The translations under genes and the position numbers were made by a program. A stretch of DNA of 64,000 nt from Flavicella sediminum (GTDB lineage Bacteria; Bacteroidota; Bacteroidia; Flavobacteriales; Flavobacteriaceae): the NCBI RefSeq assembly GCF_006381105.1, contig NZ_VDET01000002.1, forward strand, positions 837,546-901,545, read 5' to 3'. Positions 55,832 through 63,778 of the stretch are shown here, piece after piece (position 1 is the first letter of the stretch; every line of letters starts with the position of its first letter). The notes beneath the pieces are model-generated. The model saw nothing but the letters and a program-made list of their open reading frames with translations, did no database searches and was not told where the DNA came from.

Positions 55832-57480
55832 TATTCGAATTCAATAAAATTTGTTGGGTTCACTGGATAACCTTCATACCACATTTCAAAATGCAAATGC
55901 GGCCCTGTACTATATTCTCCACTTGAACCAGCCATAGATATTACTTCTCCTGTCTGAACAAGGTCTCCTTGTTTTCTATATATTATTTCGTTGTGCTTAT
56001 ACACCGATAAATATTTGTTGATATGCTCAATAATAACCACATATCCTGTTTCTGCGGTCCACTCAGCAAAAACAACTGTTCCGTCGGCAATTGCTTTTAC
56101 AGCAGTACCTTTGGCTACCGCCACATCAACGGCATAATGTTTTTCTTTTACGCTGTATTCTTCAGTAATAATTCCTTTTACAGGCGCCATAAAAACAACA
56201 TCGACTTTATTTGTTTCAAAATCGAACAAACTATAACGATCTTCTCTTTCTACGCTTTCTCTAAAAATAGAATCTCTTAAAGAACGTTGGATCAATAAGG
56301 AGTCTTTTACACTTAAAACTTCTGTTTTTAACTGATTAATTTCTCCTATAGTTTTTTGCTGATTGTCCGTGATTTTAAATAATAAACTATCAATAACCGC
56401 GTCTTTCTCAAAAAGGCTTTGGTTCAATATTTTTCTTTCTTTATCAAAAGAACTGGTCAATTTTAATTCTCTTTCGTTATAAATAGCCCGTTCTCTTTTT
56501 TCAATTTCTTGTTGTAGTTTTGCTGTTGTTTTTTTATTCTTTAACAAATCGTCTTTGTTCTCTTTTGAGAAAGAATTTATTAAATTTTGAACCTCCGTGT
56601 TTTTCATGGAAATTGAATTTTTTAAATCAGAAATTTCTTTCTTATTTTTTACTAAGTCCAACTTCATTTTCTCATTTATTGCCGTTAAGGCTAACAATTC
56701 TTGCTTTTGTTTTTCTGCTGTTTTTTTATTCTTTAACAAATCATCTTTGTTCTCTTTCGACAAAGAGTTTATCAAGTTTTGCACCTCTGTATTTTTCATA
56801 GAAATTGAATTTTCCAAATCAGAAATTACTTTCTTATTTTTTACTAAATCCAACTTCATTTTCTCATTTATTTCTGTTAGGGCTAACAATTCTTGTTTTT
56901 GCTTTTCTTCAGAAATTTTTAAAGTATCAACAACATATAATTTTAACGAATCGTATTTTTTTTGTTGAATGGCAACCGATTCTTTTGAAATGTGTTCATA
57001 ATGCGCTTTCCAAGTACTGTCTAAACTCTGTCGAATATTTTCTACAACTTTACGAATGGAATCAGAATTTATTGCTTTTCCAACTAAAGCAATTTCTTTC
57101 TCCACCGGTTTCTTTTGATAAGGCAAGGCAATTTCCATGTCTTTCTCTTCACCAATTAAAATTGGCTTCATGGCATTTGTATATTTTTCAATGGTATTTA
57201 AATGCATTTGCAAAGAATCTACCTTATAAAACAAATCTGTAGCTTGCTTTTTTAATTTTGTAGAAGAAAAGCCTGGAATGTATTCTTTAATAGGCGTAAA
57301 AGCAATTAACAAAACTGTCAAAGCCACCAAAACGATGCTAAAAACACCTCCCAAAACAAAGACATTTAACCGTGTTAGTTTAAATGAAAACCGCTCTTCA
57401 AAAGAGTCTTCATTTAACACGACCAGTCGGAACTTTTTGGTGAGTTTTGTTTTTAATTTATTTTTTGCGTGTTTGACCAT
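55831..57480 (-). CDS. M23 family metallopeptidase with coiled coil and internal tandem duplication
   Basis: A 549-residue murein-hydrolase-type protein. Basic cytoplasmic N-terminus, one membrane helix (~40-62), then a long coiled coil (~80-390) in the periplasm. The LytM/M23 domain has an intact zinc site: HYAVDVA (His, Asp) and GPHLHFE (His-x-His). Similar proteins either cleave peptidoglycan cross-links or activate amidases in division. Within the coiled coil, residues 192-255 are repeated as 256-319, a 64-residue tandem copy with few differences. The extra copy would lengthen the rod by roughly 9-10 nm if fully helical. Confidence 0.9.
   Translation of the reverse strand: MVKHAKNKLKTKLTKKFRLVVLNEDSFEERFSFKLTRLNVFVLGGVFSIVLVALTVLLIAFTPIKEYIPGFSSTKLKKQATDLFYKVDSLQMHLNTIEKYTNAMKPILIGEEKDMEIALPYQKKPVEKEIALVGKAINSDSIRKVVENIRQSLDSTWKAHYEHISKESVAIQQKKYDSLKLYVVDTLKISEEKQKQELLALTEINEKMKLDLVKNKKVISDLENSISMKNTEVQNLINSLSKENKDDLLKNKKTAEKQKQELLALTAINEKMKLDLVKNKKEISDLKNSISMKNTEVQNLINSFSKENKDDLLKNKKTTAKLQQEIEKRERAIYNERELKLTSSFDKERKILNQSLFEKDAVIDSLLFKITDNQQKTIGEINQLKTEVLSVKDSLLIQRSLRDSIFRESVEREDRYSLFDFETNKVDVVFMAPVKGIITEEYSVKEKHYAVDVAVAKGTAVKAIADGTVVFAEWTAETGYVVIIEHINKYLSVYKHNEIIYRKQGDLVQTGEVISMAGSSGEYSTGPHLHFEMWYEGYPVNPTNFIEFE
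56524..56907 (-). repeat. 192-bp in-frame tandem duplication inside the M23 peptidase gene
   Basis: The block 56716-56907 (residues 192-255) and the adjacent block 56524-56715 (residues 256-319) encode nearly the same 64 residues. Differences include Glu to Ala, Val to Glu, Glu to Lys and Leu to Phe. The period is exactly 192 bp, as shown by TTAACAAATC at 56541 and 56733. The near identity indicates a recent duplication. Confidence 0.95.
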
Positions 57481-57514
57481 TCTTATGAAACAAATATAGC
57501 AAGTCTATAGCGAC

Positions 57515-58093
57515 TTATTTTTTGTACAGGTTCATTTTATCAACATAATCCCAAACTAGCTTTGGCAGTAGTGGTTGAACATTTTTTCCTGCTTTGATCG
57601 CCTTTCTTATTTGTGTAGAAGAAATTTCTACAATAGGTGCCTCAATAAAATGCACTCTATCTTGTGAGATTTTTACTTCTTTTTTATTTTCAAAAACTCT
57701 TGGATACACATAAATATCATGATTTTTCACCAATAATTCGTGATTTTTCCATTTGTGTAAACCTTGTAAATTGTCTTCTCCCATAATCAAACTAAATTGA
57801 TGCTGCGGATATTTTTCTTGAATATGCGCCAAGGTATTTACGGTATAAGAAGGTTGTGGCAGGCCAAATTCAATATCTGTAGGTTTTATGTTTAGATAAT
57901 CTTCTGTGGCTTGAAAAACCATTTCATAGCGCTGGTAATTATCTAACAAGGTTGCTTTTTTCTTAAACGGATTGTGAGGTGTAACCGCCATCCAAACTTC
58001 ATCCAAATCAGAATACTCAGCCATATGATTTGCAATAATCAAATGCCCAACATGAATTGGATTAAACGTTCCAAAATAAAGACCAATATTCAT
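57515..58093 (-). CDS. nadD: nicotinate-nucleotide adenylyltransferase
   Basis: A 192-residue nucleotidyltransferase that makes deamido-NAD from nicotinate mononucleotide and ATP. Motifs: LYFGTFNPIHVGHLIIAN with the HxGH signature, MGEDNLQGLHKWKN, and ISSTQIRKAIK near the C-terminus. 47 bp after gmk, in a housekeeping run with yicC. Confidence 0.94.
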   Translation of the reverse strand: MNIGLYFGTFNPIHVGHLIIANHMAEYSDLDEVWMAVTPHNPFKKKATLLDNYQRYEMVFQATEDYLNIKPTDIEFGLPQPSYTVNTLAHIQEKYPQHQFSLIMGEDNLQGLHKWKNHELLVKNHDIYVYPRVFENKKEVKISQDRVHFIEAPIVEISSTQIRKAIKAGKNVQPLLPKLVWDYVDKMNLYKK

Positions 58094-58140
58094 ACTTCCG
58101 CTACTTATTTTATGAGTTGTTTAATAATGAAGACTGTGTT

Positions 58141-58707
58141 TTAAATAAAGTTTGCCACCAAATCAAAGGCTTCTTTTTTAGCCACTTTCAAATCATCGTT
58201 TACCAAAACAACATCAAAATCTTTGGCATAGCTCAATTCTTTTTCAGCTTTGGCAACACGTTCCAAAATTTTATCTTCACTATCGGTTTGTCTATTGCGC
58301 AAACGGCGTTCCATTTCTTCCAGCGATGGCGGTTTTACAAAAATCGCCAAAGTTTCTTCTGGAAACTGCGATTTGATATTTAGTCCACCCACGACATCAA
58401 TATCAAAAACAACATGTTTACCCAAGGCCCAAATTCTTTCCAATTCCGACTTTAAAGTTCCGTAGAAATTATTCGCATACACCTCTTCCCATTCTAAGAA
58501 TTTTTGGTCATTTATTTTATTTTTAAAGCTTTCTACATCTAAAAAATAGTAATCCTTTCCGTCTACTTCTGCACCTCTAGGTGCCCTTGAAGTTGCAGAT
58601 ATAGAAAAATCTAATTTCAATTCTTCTTGTGCTAATAAATAGCGAACAATGGTAGTTTTACCCGAACCAGACGGTGCTGAAAACACAAATAATTTCCCTT
58701 TCTCCAT
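58141..58707 (-). CDS. gmk: guanylate kinase
   Basis: A 188-residue enzyme phosphorylating GMP to GDP. P-loop FSAPSGSGKTTIVR, GMP-binding SATSRAPRGAEVDGKDYYF, EWEEVYANNFYGT, and VFDIDVVGGLNIK. Complete. It starts 8 bp after the yicC stop, an arrangement common across bacteria. Confidence 0.96.
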   Translation of the reverse strand: MEKGKLFVFSAPSGSGKTTIVRYLLAQEELKLDFSISATSRAPRGAEVDGKDYYFLDVESFKNKINDQKFLEWEEVYANNFYGTLKSELERIWALGKHVVFDIDVVGGLNIKSQFPEETLAIFVKPPSLEEMERRLRNRQTDSEDKILERVAKAEKELSYAKDFDVVLVNDDLKVAKKEAFDLVANFI

Positions 58708-58715
58708 ACTTTGGT

Positions 58716-59573
58716 TTATAAAATATTTAGGACTTGCTCTTTTATTTTTTCCAATTCATTTTTCATCTGAACCACCACTTGCTGCATAGTTGCATAGTTT
58801 GATTTAGATCCGGTGGTATTAATTTCTCTTCCAATTTCTTGAACAATAAAACCTAATTTTTTACCATCAGATTTTTCATTCGCCAATTCTTTTAAGAAAT
58901 ATTCTAAATGGTTTGCCAAACGAACCTTTTCTTCATTGATATCTAATTTCTCCAAATAGTAAATAAGTTCTTGTTCGAATCTATTTTCATCAATGGTTAC
59001 TTTTAACTCATCAATTGCTTTTCTTAAACGAGCTTTTACATGATCCAATCGTTCTTCGTCTAACTTTTCTACCTCTTTTAAATAGGCTTGAATGTTTTCA
59101 ATTCTTTCAATAAAATCTGCTTCTAATGAAAAAGCTTCATCTTTTCTATATTGAACAATTTCCGCAATAGCTTCATCAATTCCTTCCGAAATTATTTTCC
59201 ACTCATCCGCATCAAACTCTTCTCTAACTGTTTTTAAAGCATCGGGTAATTGCATGGCGATTTTTAAAAAATCAACCGTTTCACCAGCAGTAATTTCCTT
59301 TAATTCTTCAATATATTTAGCAACAACAGGTTTGTTAATAGCTGTTTGCGTTTCTTCGGCAGTCATTTCTACATAAATAGAAAAATCTACTTTTCCACGC
59401 ATCAAAGATTTTGCTAATCTTTTGCGAATTTCAATATCCTTTTCTTTGTAATACGAAGGAATCCTTGTATTTAAATCTAAGTTTTTACTGTTAAGCGACT
59501 TTATTTCGATGGTTACTTTTTTAGCAGGCAATTGTAATACCGACTTTCCGTAACCTGTCATTGATTGTATCAT
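58716..59573 (-). CDS. yicC: YicC family endoribonuclease-like protein
   Basis: A 285-residue YicC protein: N-terminal MIQSMTGYGKS, middle IEIKSLNSKNLDLNTRIP, and the C-terminal DUF1732 segment GKKLGFIVQEIGREINTTGSK. E. coli YicC has been described as a ribonuclease acting on small RNA. Located directly upstream of gmk. Confidence 0.93.
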   Translation of the reverse strand: MIQSMTGYGKSVLQLPAKKVTIEIKSLNSKNLDLNTRIPSYYKEKDIEIRKRLAKSLMRGKVDFSIYVEMTAEETQTAINKPVVAKYIEELKEITAGETVDFLKIAMQLPDALKTVREEFDADEWKIISEGIDEAIAEIVQYRKDEAFSLEADFIERIENIQAYLKEVEKLDEERLDHVKARLRKAIDELKVTIDENRFEQELIYYLEKLDINEEKVRLANHLEYFLKELANEKSDGKKLGFIVQEIGREINTTGSKSNYATMQQVVVQMKNELEKIKEQVLNIL

Positions 59574-59647
59574 TATTCTAAATCTAAAAATTAGGCAAAT
59601 TTACTGATTTTAAATGAGAGTAGCCTTTCAATTTCTATCGGTCTTTT

Positions 59648-60535
59648 TTAGTCTTCAACCACGGGTTTGGTTACCAAATATACCCCTGCAAAAATTAATA
59701 AAGTTGAAGCTACTTTTACCAACGAAAGCGTATCACTACCAACATACAAAGCATACATACTTGCAAAAACTGGATGTAAATACACAAACACACCTACTGT
59801 TGTAGGCTTCAGTTTGGACAAGGCAAATAAATTAAATAAGTAATTGACAAACGTTGAAAAAACGACAACAAATAACAATCGTAAATACATATCGTCAGGA
59901 AACACCGCCCAATTTACTTCTTGAATTTCTGTAAAAGAAAAAGGCAGCACTATAAAAACGCCTATTAAATACATCCATTTTACGACATGCACAGGATGGT
60001 ATTTTTTTAATAATTTTTTAGTGATGACTAAATACAGACCATAGAATGCAGCATTTAAATACACCAATAAATTTCCTAGAATGGCATGTTCCGCCTGCTC
60101 TAAGTGATTTCCATAAGTAATCAACAACAACGCCCCTATAAAACCAATAACAATCCCAATTATTTTTTTCTTAAATAGTTTTTCCTTTAGCAGCCAAGCA
60201 GAAAAAATAAGCACCATAATTGGCGTCATTACCCCTATAGCCGAAGCGGTAATAGGTGTGGTATAGTTTAAGCCTTTATAAAAACAAAGCATATTTAAAC
60301 TTGTTCCAAAAATGGCTCCCAAAACAATTCTCGGATAATCTTCTCTGTCAATTTTTTCTTTTTTCAGAAACAGTGAAGAAATCCAAAAAAGCACACAGGT
60401 TCCAAATACTCTAAAAAAGATCAAAGCAAAAGGCTGTACATAATTAGGCATTAAATCCTTGGCAATTGTATAGGAAGCTCCGTAAATTAAAGCTGTACAA
60501 AACGCAGCAAGAAGCGCAAAATTTCTACTGTTCAT
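59648..60535 (-). CDS. EamA/DMT family transporter
   Basis: A 295-residue inner-membrane protein with ten predicted helices in two EamA repeats (LLAAFCTALIYGASYTIAK and YLNAAFYGLYLVITKKLLKK mark the repeat starts). The drug/metabolite transporter superfamily exports amino acids or small metabolites. No substrate can be read from sequence. 74-bp gaps on both sides. Confidence 0.9.
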   Translation of the reverse strand: MNSRNFALLAAFCTALIYGASYTIAKDLMPNYVQPFALIFFRVFGTCVLFWISSLFLKKEKIDREDYPRIVLGAIFGTSLNMLCFYKGLNYTTPITASAIGVMTPIMVLIFSAWLLKEKLFKKKIIGIVIGFIGALLLITYGNHLEQAEHAILGNLLVYLNAAFYGLYLVITKKLLKKYHPVHVVKWMYLIGVFIVLPFSFTEIQEVNWAVFPDDMYLRLLFVVVFSTFVNYLFNLFALSKLKPTTVGVFVYLHPVFASMYALYVGSDTLSLVKVASTLLIFAGVYLVTKPVVED

Positions 60536-60609
60536 CTCAAAAAATTAAGCCACAAAGATGCTTATATTTTATTCAACAAAACAAAGAATCTAAAAAATAT
60601 TGGAAAATC

Positions 60610-61527
60610 TTAAAGGAAAAAATTGACCAGTGCAAAAAGAGCCAAACACAAGAGTGTAACTTCTTTTAACCATTGTCTAGGCAATACTTCTATCAACTGC
60701 CCCACTAATAAAGAAACAGGAATAAACAGCAATAAAAGTTCGGACCCTTTTTTCTCAGGACTCATATAAATTAGCACAACTCCAACAAATAACATTCCTA
60801 AAGTTATTACATAGTGCAATCGATAGCTATTACTAACCGCAATAATTCTAACAAAATTAACCATTAATGAAAAAAATGCAAGCACACCTAACACGATAAA
60901 CGACAACCAATTTTCATCAATTAAGACATTAGAGAACTGAATACTAAATGTATATTGCTTATAAAAAAAAGGCATTGCATCTGTTAAATAGCAATAGGTA
61001 AAGAAAAATAGACTTGGAACCAATATTCCTACCAGGGGGAGTATAAACTTACGAATCGTATAATTGGTAAAAATAATCACCGCAATAATGACTACCAAAA
61101 AATAAAGAATTGTCCAATTAAAAAAAGGAATGGCCAAACCTAATAAAAGTCCAATATCAAATAATTTTGACGTTATATTGTCCTTTTTAATCAAACTTGT
61201 AATTCTTCTATAAAAGAATACAATAGCAAGCGCAATGGCTATTGAAAAATCTATTTGAATCGCTTTTGGAAACATCCCATAAGCCAAAACCATCAACAAT
61301 GCAGCGTAAAGATTGTTGTTTGAAACACTAAACTTGATGAAATTTTGTCCGGAAAGTAATAAAAACAGTAGGTGTAACAAAAGCAAACCAAATAGTTTAC
61401 CCACAAAAAACACAGTAAATACGTGCTCTTCAGACACCAAAACTGCCATTAAATAAAAAACACAAAACAAGCCACCAAGAACTATACTATTAATCGGTTT
61501 AGTTTTTTCAAAAAAATTGGCTAGCAT
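60610..61527 (-). CDS. DUF6427 family membrane protein
   Basis: A 305-residue protein with about eight to nine membrane helices and an initial MLANFFEKTKPINSIVLG, the usual start of the flavobacterial DUF6427 family. Function unknown. Divergent from the DUF6341 gene (42 bp between starts), a conserved neighbourhood in Flavobacteriaceae as I recall it. Confidence 0.8.
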   Translation of the reverse strand: MLANFFEKTKPINSIVLGGLFCVFYLMAVLVSEEHVFTVFFVGKLFGLLLLHLLFLLLSGQNFIKFSVSNNNLYAALLMVLAYGMFPKAIQIDFSIAIALAIVFFYRRITSLIKKDNITSKLFDIGLLLGLAIPFFNWTILYFLVVIIAVIIFTNYTIRKFILPLVGILVPSLFFFTYCYLTDAMPFFYKQYTFSIQFSNVLIDENWLSFIVLGVLAFFSLMVNFVRIIAVSNSYRLHYVITLGMLFVGVVLIYMSPEKKGSELLLLFIPVSLLVGQLIEVLPRQWLKEVTLLCLALFALVNFFL

Positions 61528-61547
61528 GCTTAGATTTTATATTTTTG
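61517..61547 (+). promoter_or_regulatory. promoter for the DUF6341-trmB transcript
   Basis: TTG at 61517-61519, a 20-bp spacer, and TATTTTTG at 61540-61547, matching the Bacteroidota -33/-7 pattern. The -7 box ends 22 bp before the ATG at 61570. The -33 part lies inside the first codons of the divergent DUF6427 gene. Confidence 0.5.
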
Positions 61548-61569
61548 CAAACGTAAAGATAATTAAGTT

Positions 61570-61779
61570 ATGATAGCAAACAATATATTTAAAGCAATTG
61601 GAGATTTCTGTACAAACGTACTTTTTGCACCTTTCAACGGATTTCGTTTTTTAGACAACTGGTGGACATCAAACATCATCAATTTTGCTTTTATTGCAGT
61701 TTTCTTTGTTTTATTGGCCTACTGGATGCGTGAGTCTATAAAATTCAAAAAAGAAGGTACTGAAGACTTACCTAAATAA
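61570..61779 (+). CDS. DUF6341 family small membrane protein
   Basis: 69 residues: MIANNIFKAIGDFCTNVLF, a loop GFRFLDNWWTSN, one membrane helix (INFAFIAVFFVLLAYWM) and a charged tail. It matches the flavobacterial DUF6341 family, sometimes mislabelled as a uracil phosphoribosyltransferase in annotations. Function unknown. It lies 9 bp before trmB, so the two are co-transcribed. Confidence 0.78.
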   Translation: MIANNIFKAIGDFCTNVLFAPFNGFRFLDNWWTSNIINFAFIAVFFVLLAYWMRESIKFKKEGTEDLPK

Positions 61780-61788
61780 TAGTATCTT

Positions 61789-62460
61789 TTGGGAAGTAAA
61801 AATAAATTGAAACGTTTCAACGAAAATGAAACGTTTTCAAATGTCATTCAACCCACTCGTGAAGAGGTTACGGGTAATTTCCCTTATAAAGGAAAATGGA
61901 ATTCTTTTTTCAAAAATGACAATCCAATCGTTTTAGAATTAGGTTGTGGAAAAGGAGAATATACAATTGCCTTGGCTGAAAAAAATCCGAATGTTAATTA
62001 TATCGGAATTGACATAAAAGGAGCTCGCTTTTGGAGAGGAGCAAAAACAGCATTGGAAGAAAACTTGCCAAATGTTGCTTTTATTAGAACACAAATTGAA
62101 TTGGTTGATTTCTGTTTTGCAGAAAACGAAGTAAGTGAAATTTGGATTACTTTTCCAGATCCCCAAATCAAATACAAAAGAACCAAACACCGTTTAACAA
62201 ACGAGGCGTTTTTAAAAAAATACCATCATATTTTAAATGATGAAGGTATTGTACATTTAAAAACCGACAGTGAATTTATGCACGGATACACTTTAGGTCT
62301 ATTACATGGTCAAGGACAAGAAGTTTTGTATGCACACCATGATGTATATTCAAATCACTTAAGTCCTGAAGTTGTGATAAACACACAAACTTTTTACGAA
62401 AAACAATACTTAGAGGTAAAAAAAGCAATTACCTATATCAAGTTCCGTTTGAAATATTAG
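61789..62460 (+). CDS. trmB: tRNA (guanine-N7)-methyltransferase
   Basis: A 223-residue S-adenosylmethionine-dependent enzyme that makes m7G46 in tRNA. Motifs: VLELGCGKGEYTIALAE (SAM binding), YIGIDIKGARFWRG, WITFPDPQIKYKRTKHRL and HLKTDSEFMHGY. The start is TTG at 61789-61791: translation from there gives the family's conserved beginning (GSKNKLKRFNENETF), and no ATG lies between it and those residues. No Shine-Dalgarno is visible, as usual for the group. Confidence 0.93.
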   Translation: MGSKNKLKRFNENETFSNVIQPTREEVTGNFPYKGKWNSFFKNDNPIVLELGCGKGEYTIALAEKNPNVNYIGIDIKGARFWRGAKTALEENLPNVAFIRTQIELVDFCFAENEVSEIWITFPDPQIKYKRTKHRLTNEAFLKKYHHILNDEGIVHLKTDSEFMHGYTLGLLHGQGQEVLYAHHDVYSNHLSPEVVINTQTFYEKQYLEVKKAITYIKFRLKY

Positions 62461-62617
62461 TTTCCAAAAATTTTGAAACTGTACTTTTATAAGTATAAAC
62501 CACTACCTAGAATTGGGGAGATGAAAATTCAATCATTATGGGGTATTGCCGTAAATATGCATTCTTCGTATCTTGCACGTAGATTAATCCTACCCCTAAA
62601 TTACTAGTTCTAGTATA

Positions 62618-62653
62618 CTAAATAGCCTAAAAAGAAATTTTTAGGCTATTTAG
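62618..62653 (+). terminator. rho-independent terminator
   Basis: A perfect 16-bp stem CTAAATAGCCTAAAAA (62618-62633) / TTTTTAGGCTATTTAG (62638-62653) with a GAAA tetraloop, followed by TTTT. It ends the candidate small RNA and any trmB read-through. Confidence 0.85.
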
Positions 62654-62768
62654 TTTTAAACAACTAACAAGCTCATTTACAACCAAAATCAAGTAAAAAA
62701 GCAACAAGAAACACTTGCTATTGCTTTGAAAAACCGTTCCTTTTTACAGATCTCTAATAAAATTAATA

Positions 62769-62802
62769 TTTGTTTTTACAAACCAATTTTAGTGTAAATT
62801 TG
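62769..62802 (+). promoter_or_regulatory. promoter of the AstE/AspA-like gene
   Basis: TTTG (62769-62772), a 22-bp spacer, and TAAATTTG (62795-62802), a perfect match to the Bacteroidota -7 consensus TAnnTTTG. The predicted start of transcription is about 20 bp before the ATG at 62828. Confidence 0.6.
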
Positions 62803-62827
62803 CGTTCTCAAAACAAACAACACTATT

Positions 62828-63778
62828 ATGGACGAAACGCCATTTGTATTATTAGGTAAAGAAATTCCGAGAGGAGGGTCTGCAGTATTAGATTTAGAAG
62901 TTGCCAAATTACACACCCGAACTCCTGTTAAAGTTCCCGTAATTGTAGAACGATCTTTAAAAGACGGTCCTGTTTTATTGTTAATGGCAGGAATACATGG
63001 AGACGAAGTAAATGGCGTTGCTATTTTAAGAGAAATCATTCGAAAAAAATACAACAAACCACAAACAGGAACCATTATCTGTATTCCGGTATTCAATATT
63101 TTTGGTTACCTAATTCAAACCAGAGAATTTCCTGATGGAAAAGACTTAAACAGAGTTTTTCCTGGAGCAAACAATGGTTCTATGGCAGCACAATTTGCCT
63201 ATGCTTTTACAGAAAACATAGCACCATATGTAGATTATGTTATCGATTTTCATACCGGTGGTGCTGAAAGAGATAATGCTCCACAAATTAGATGTGTTTT
63301 ATCCGATGAGAAAACAACAGAATTGGCTAAAATATTCAATGCTCCTTATATCATCAATTCTAGTTATGTTTCTAAATCGGTAAGAGAAACGTTGAATAAA
63401 ATGAAGAAAACAGTATTGCTTTACGAAGGAGGAAAATCTAAAAACTTAGATTTAAATGTAATCGAGTGTGGAGTCAATGGTGCTGTTAATGTCATGAATT
63501 ATTTAGGAATTCAAAATGGGTCCGTTGAGGAAAATTGTAATTCTATAATTATTGATAAAACAAAATGGATTCGTTCTCCTTATTCAGGAATGTTTAAACT
63601 ATTGGTAAAAAACGGCAGTAAAGTCGCTAAAAAAGAAGTCCTTGGAATTATTCAAGATCCTTTTGGAGATTTCGAAAAAAAGATAGTCGCACCGTTTGAT
63701 TGCCATGTATTTTGTGTAAATACGTATCCGATCATCAATAAAGGAGATGCCTTATTTCATGTAAGTTTAGAACTTTAA
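62828..63778 (+). CDS. succinylglutamate desuccinylase/aspartoacylase family protein (M14-like)
   Basis: A 316-residue zinc-dependent deacylase/carboxypeptidase-like protein. Zinc ligands are in MAGIHGDEVNG (His-x2-Glu) and VIDFHTGG (third His). The substrate segment is GKDLNRVFPG. The C-terminal ~90 residues form a biotinyl/lipoyl-like beta barrel (RSPYSGMFKLLVKNGSKVAKKEVLGII, APFDCHVF). Homologues are often encoded near a RimK-like ligase, not visible here. True substrate unknown; AstE/AspA names reflect the fold. Its stop overlaps the stop of the convergent right-edge gene. Confidence 0.88.
   Translation: MDETPFVLLGKEIPRGGSAVLDLEVAKLHTRTPVKVPVIVERSLKDGPVLLLMAGIHGDEVNGVAILREIIRKKYNKPQTGTIICIPVFNIFGYLIQTREFPDGKDLNRVFPGANNGSMAAQFAYAFTENIAPYVDYVIDFHTGGAERDNAPQIRCVLSDEKTTELAKIFNAPYIINSSYVSKSVRETLNKMKKTVLLYEGGKSKNLDLNVIECGVNGAVNVMNYLGIQNGSVEENCNSIIIDKTKWIRSPYSGMFKLLVKNGSKVAKKEVLGIIQDPFGDFEKKIVAPFDCHVFCVNTYPIINKGDALFHVSLEL

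Larger units (their letters stand above)
62461..62827 (+). ncRNA. intergenic region with candidate structured small RNA (about 62505-62657)
   Basis: This 367-bp gap is not empty. TTTG (62472-62475), an 18-bp spacer and TATAAAC (62494-62500) resemble a promoter with a start near 62505. From there CTAG-AATT-GGGG-AG (62507-62520) can pair with CT-CCCC-AATT-CTAG (62590-62607, with bulges A592, TA597-598, A603) to form a 14-bp stem closing a ~70-nt interior. A perfect terminator hairpin follows. A 28-codon frame (62521-62607) lies inside but lacks coding support. The shape (closing stem, large interior bubble) recalls 6S RNA; 6S-Flavo or a new sRNA are possible. Confidence 0.4.

Noticed and set aside
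56520-57242. Several plus-strand frames opposite the M23 coiled-coil region
   Set aside because: They are Phe/Ser-rich antisense images of Lys/Glu-rich coiled coil and repeat with the tandem duplication.
62521-62607. 28-codon frame inside the candidate RNA
   Set aside because: No homologous feature or ribosome-binding context; it spans the predicted stem.
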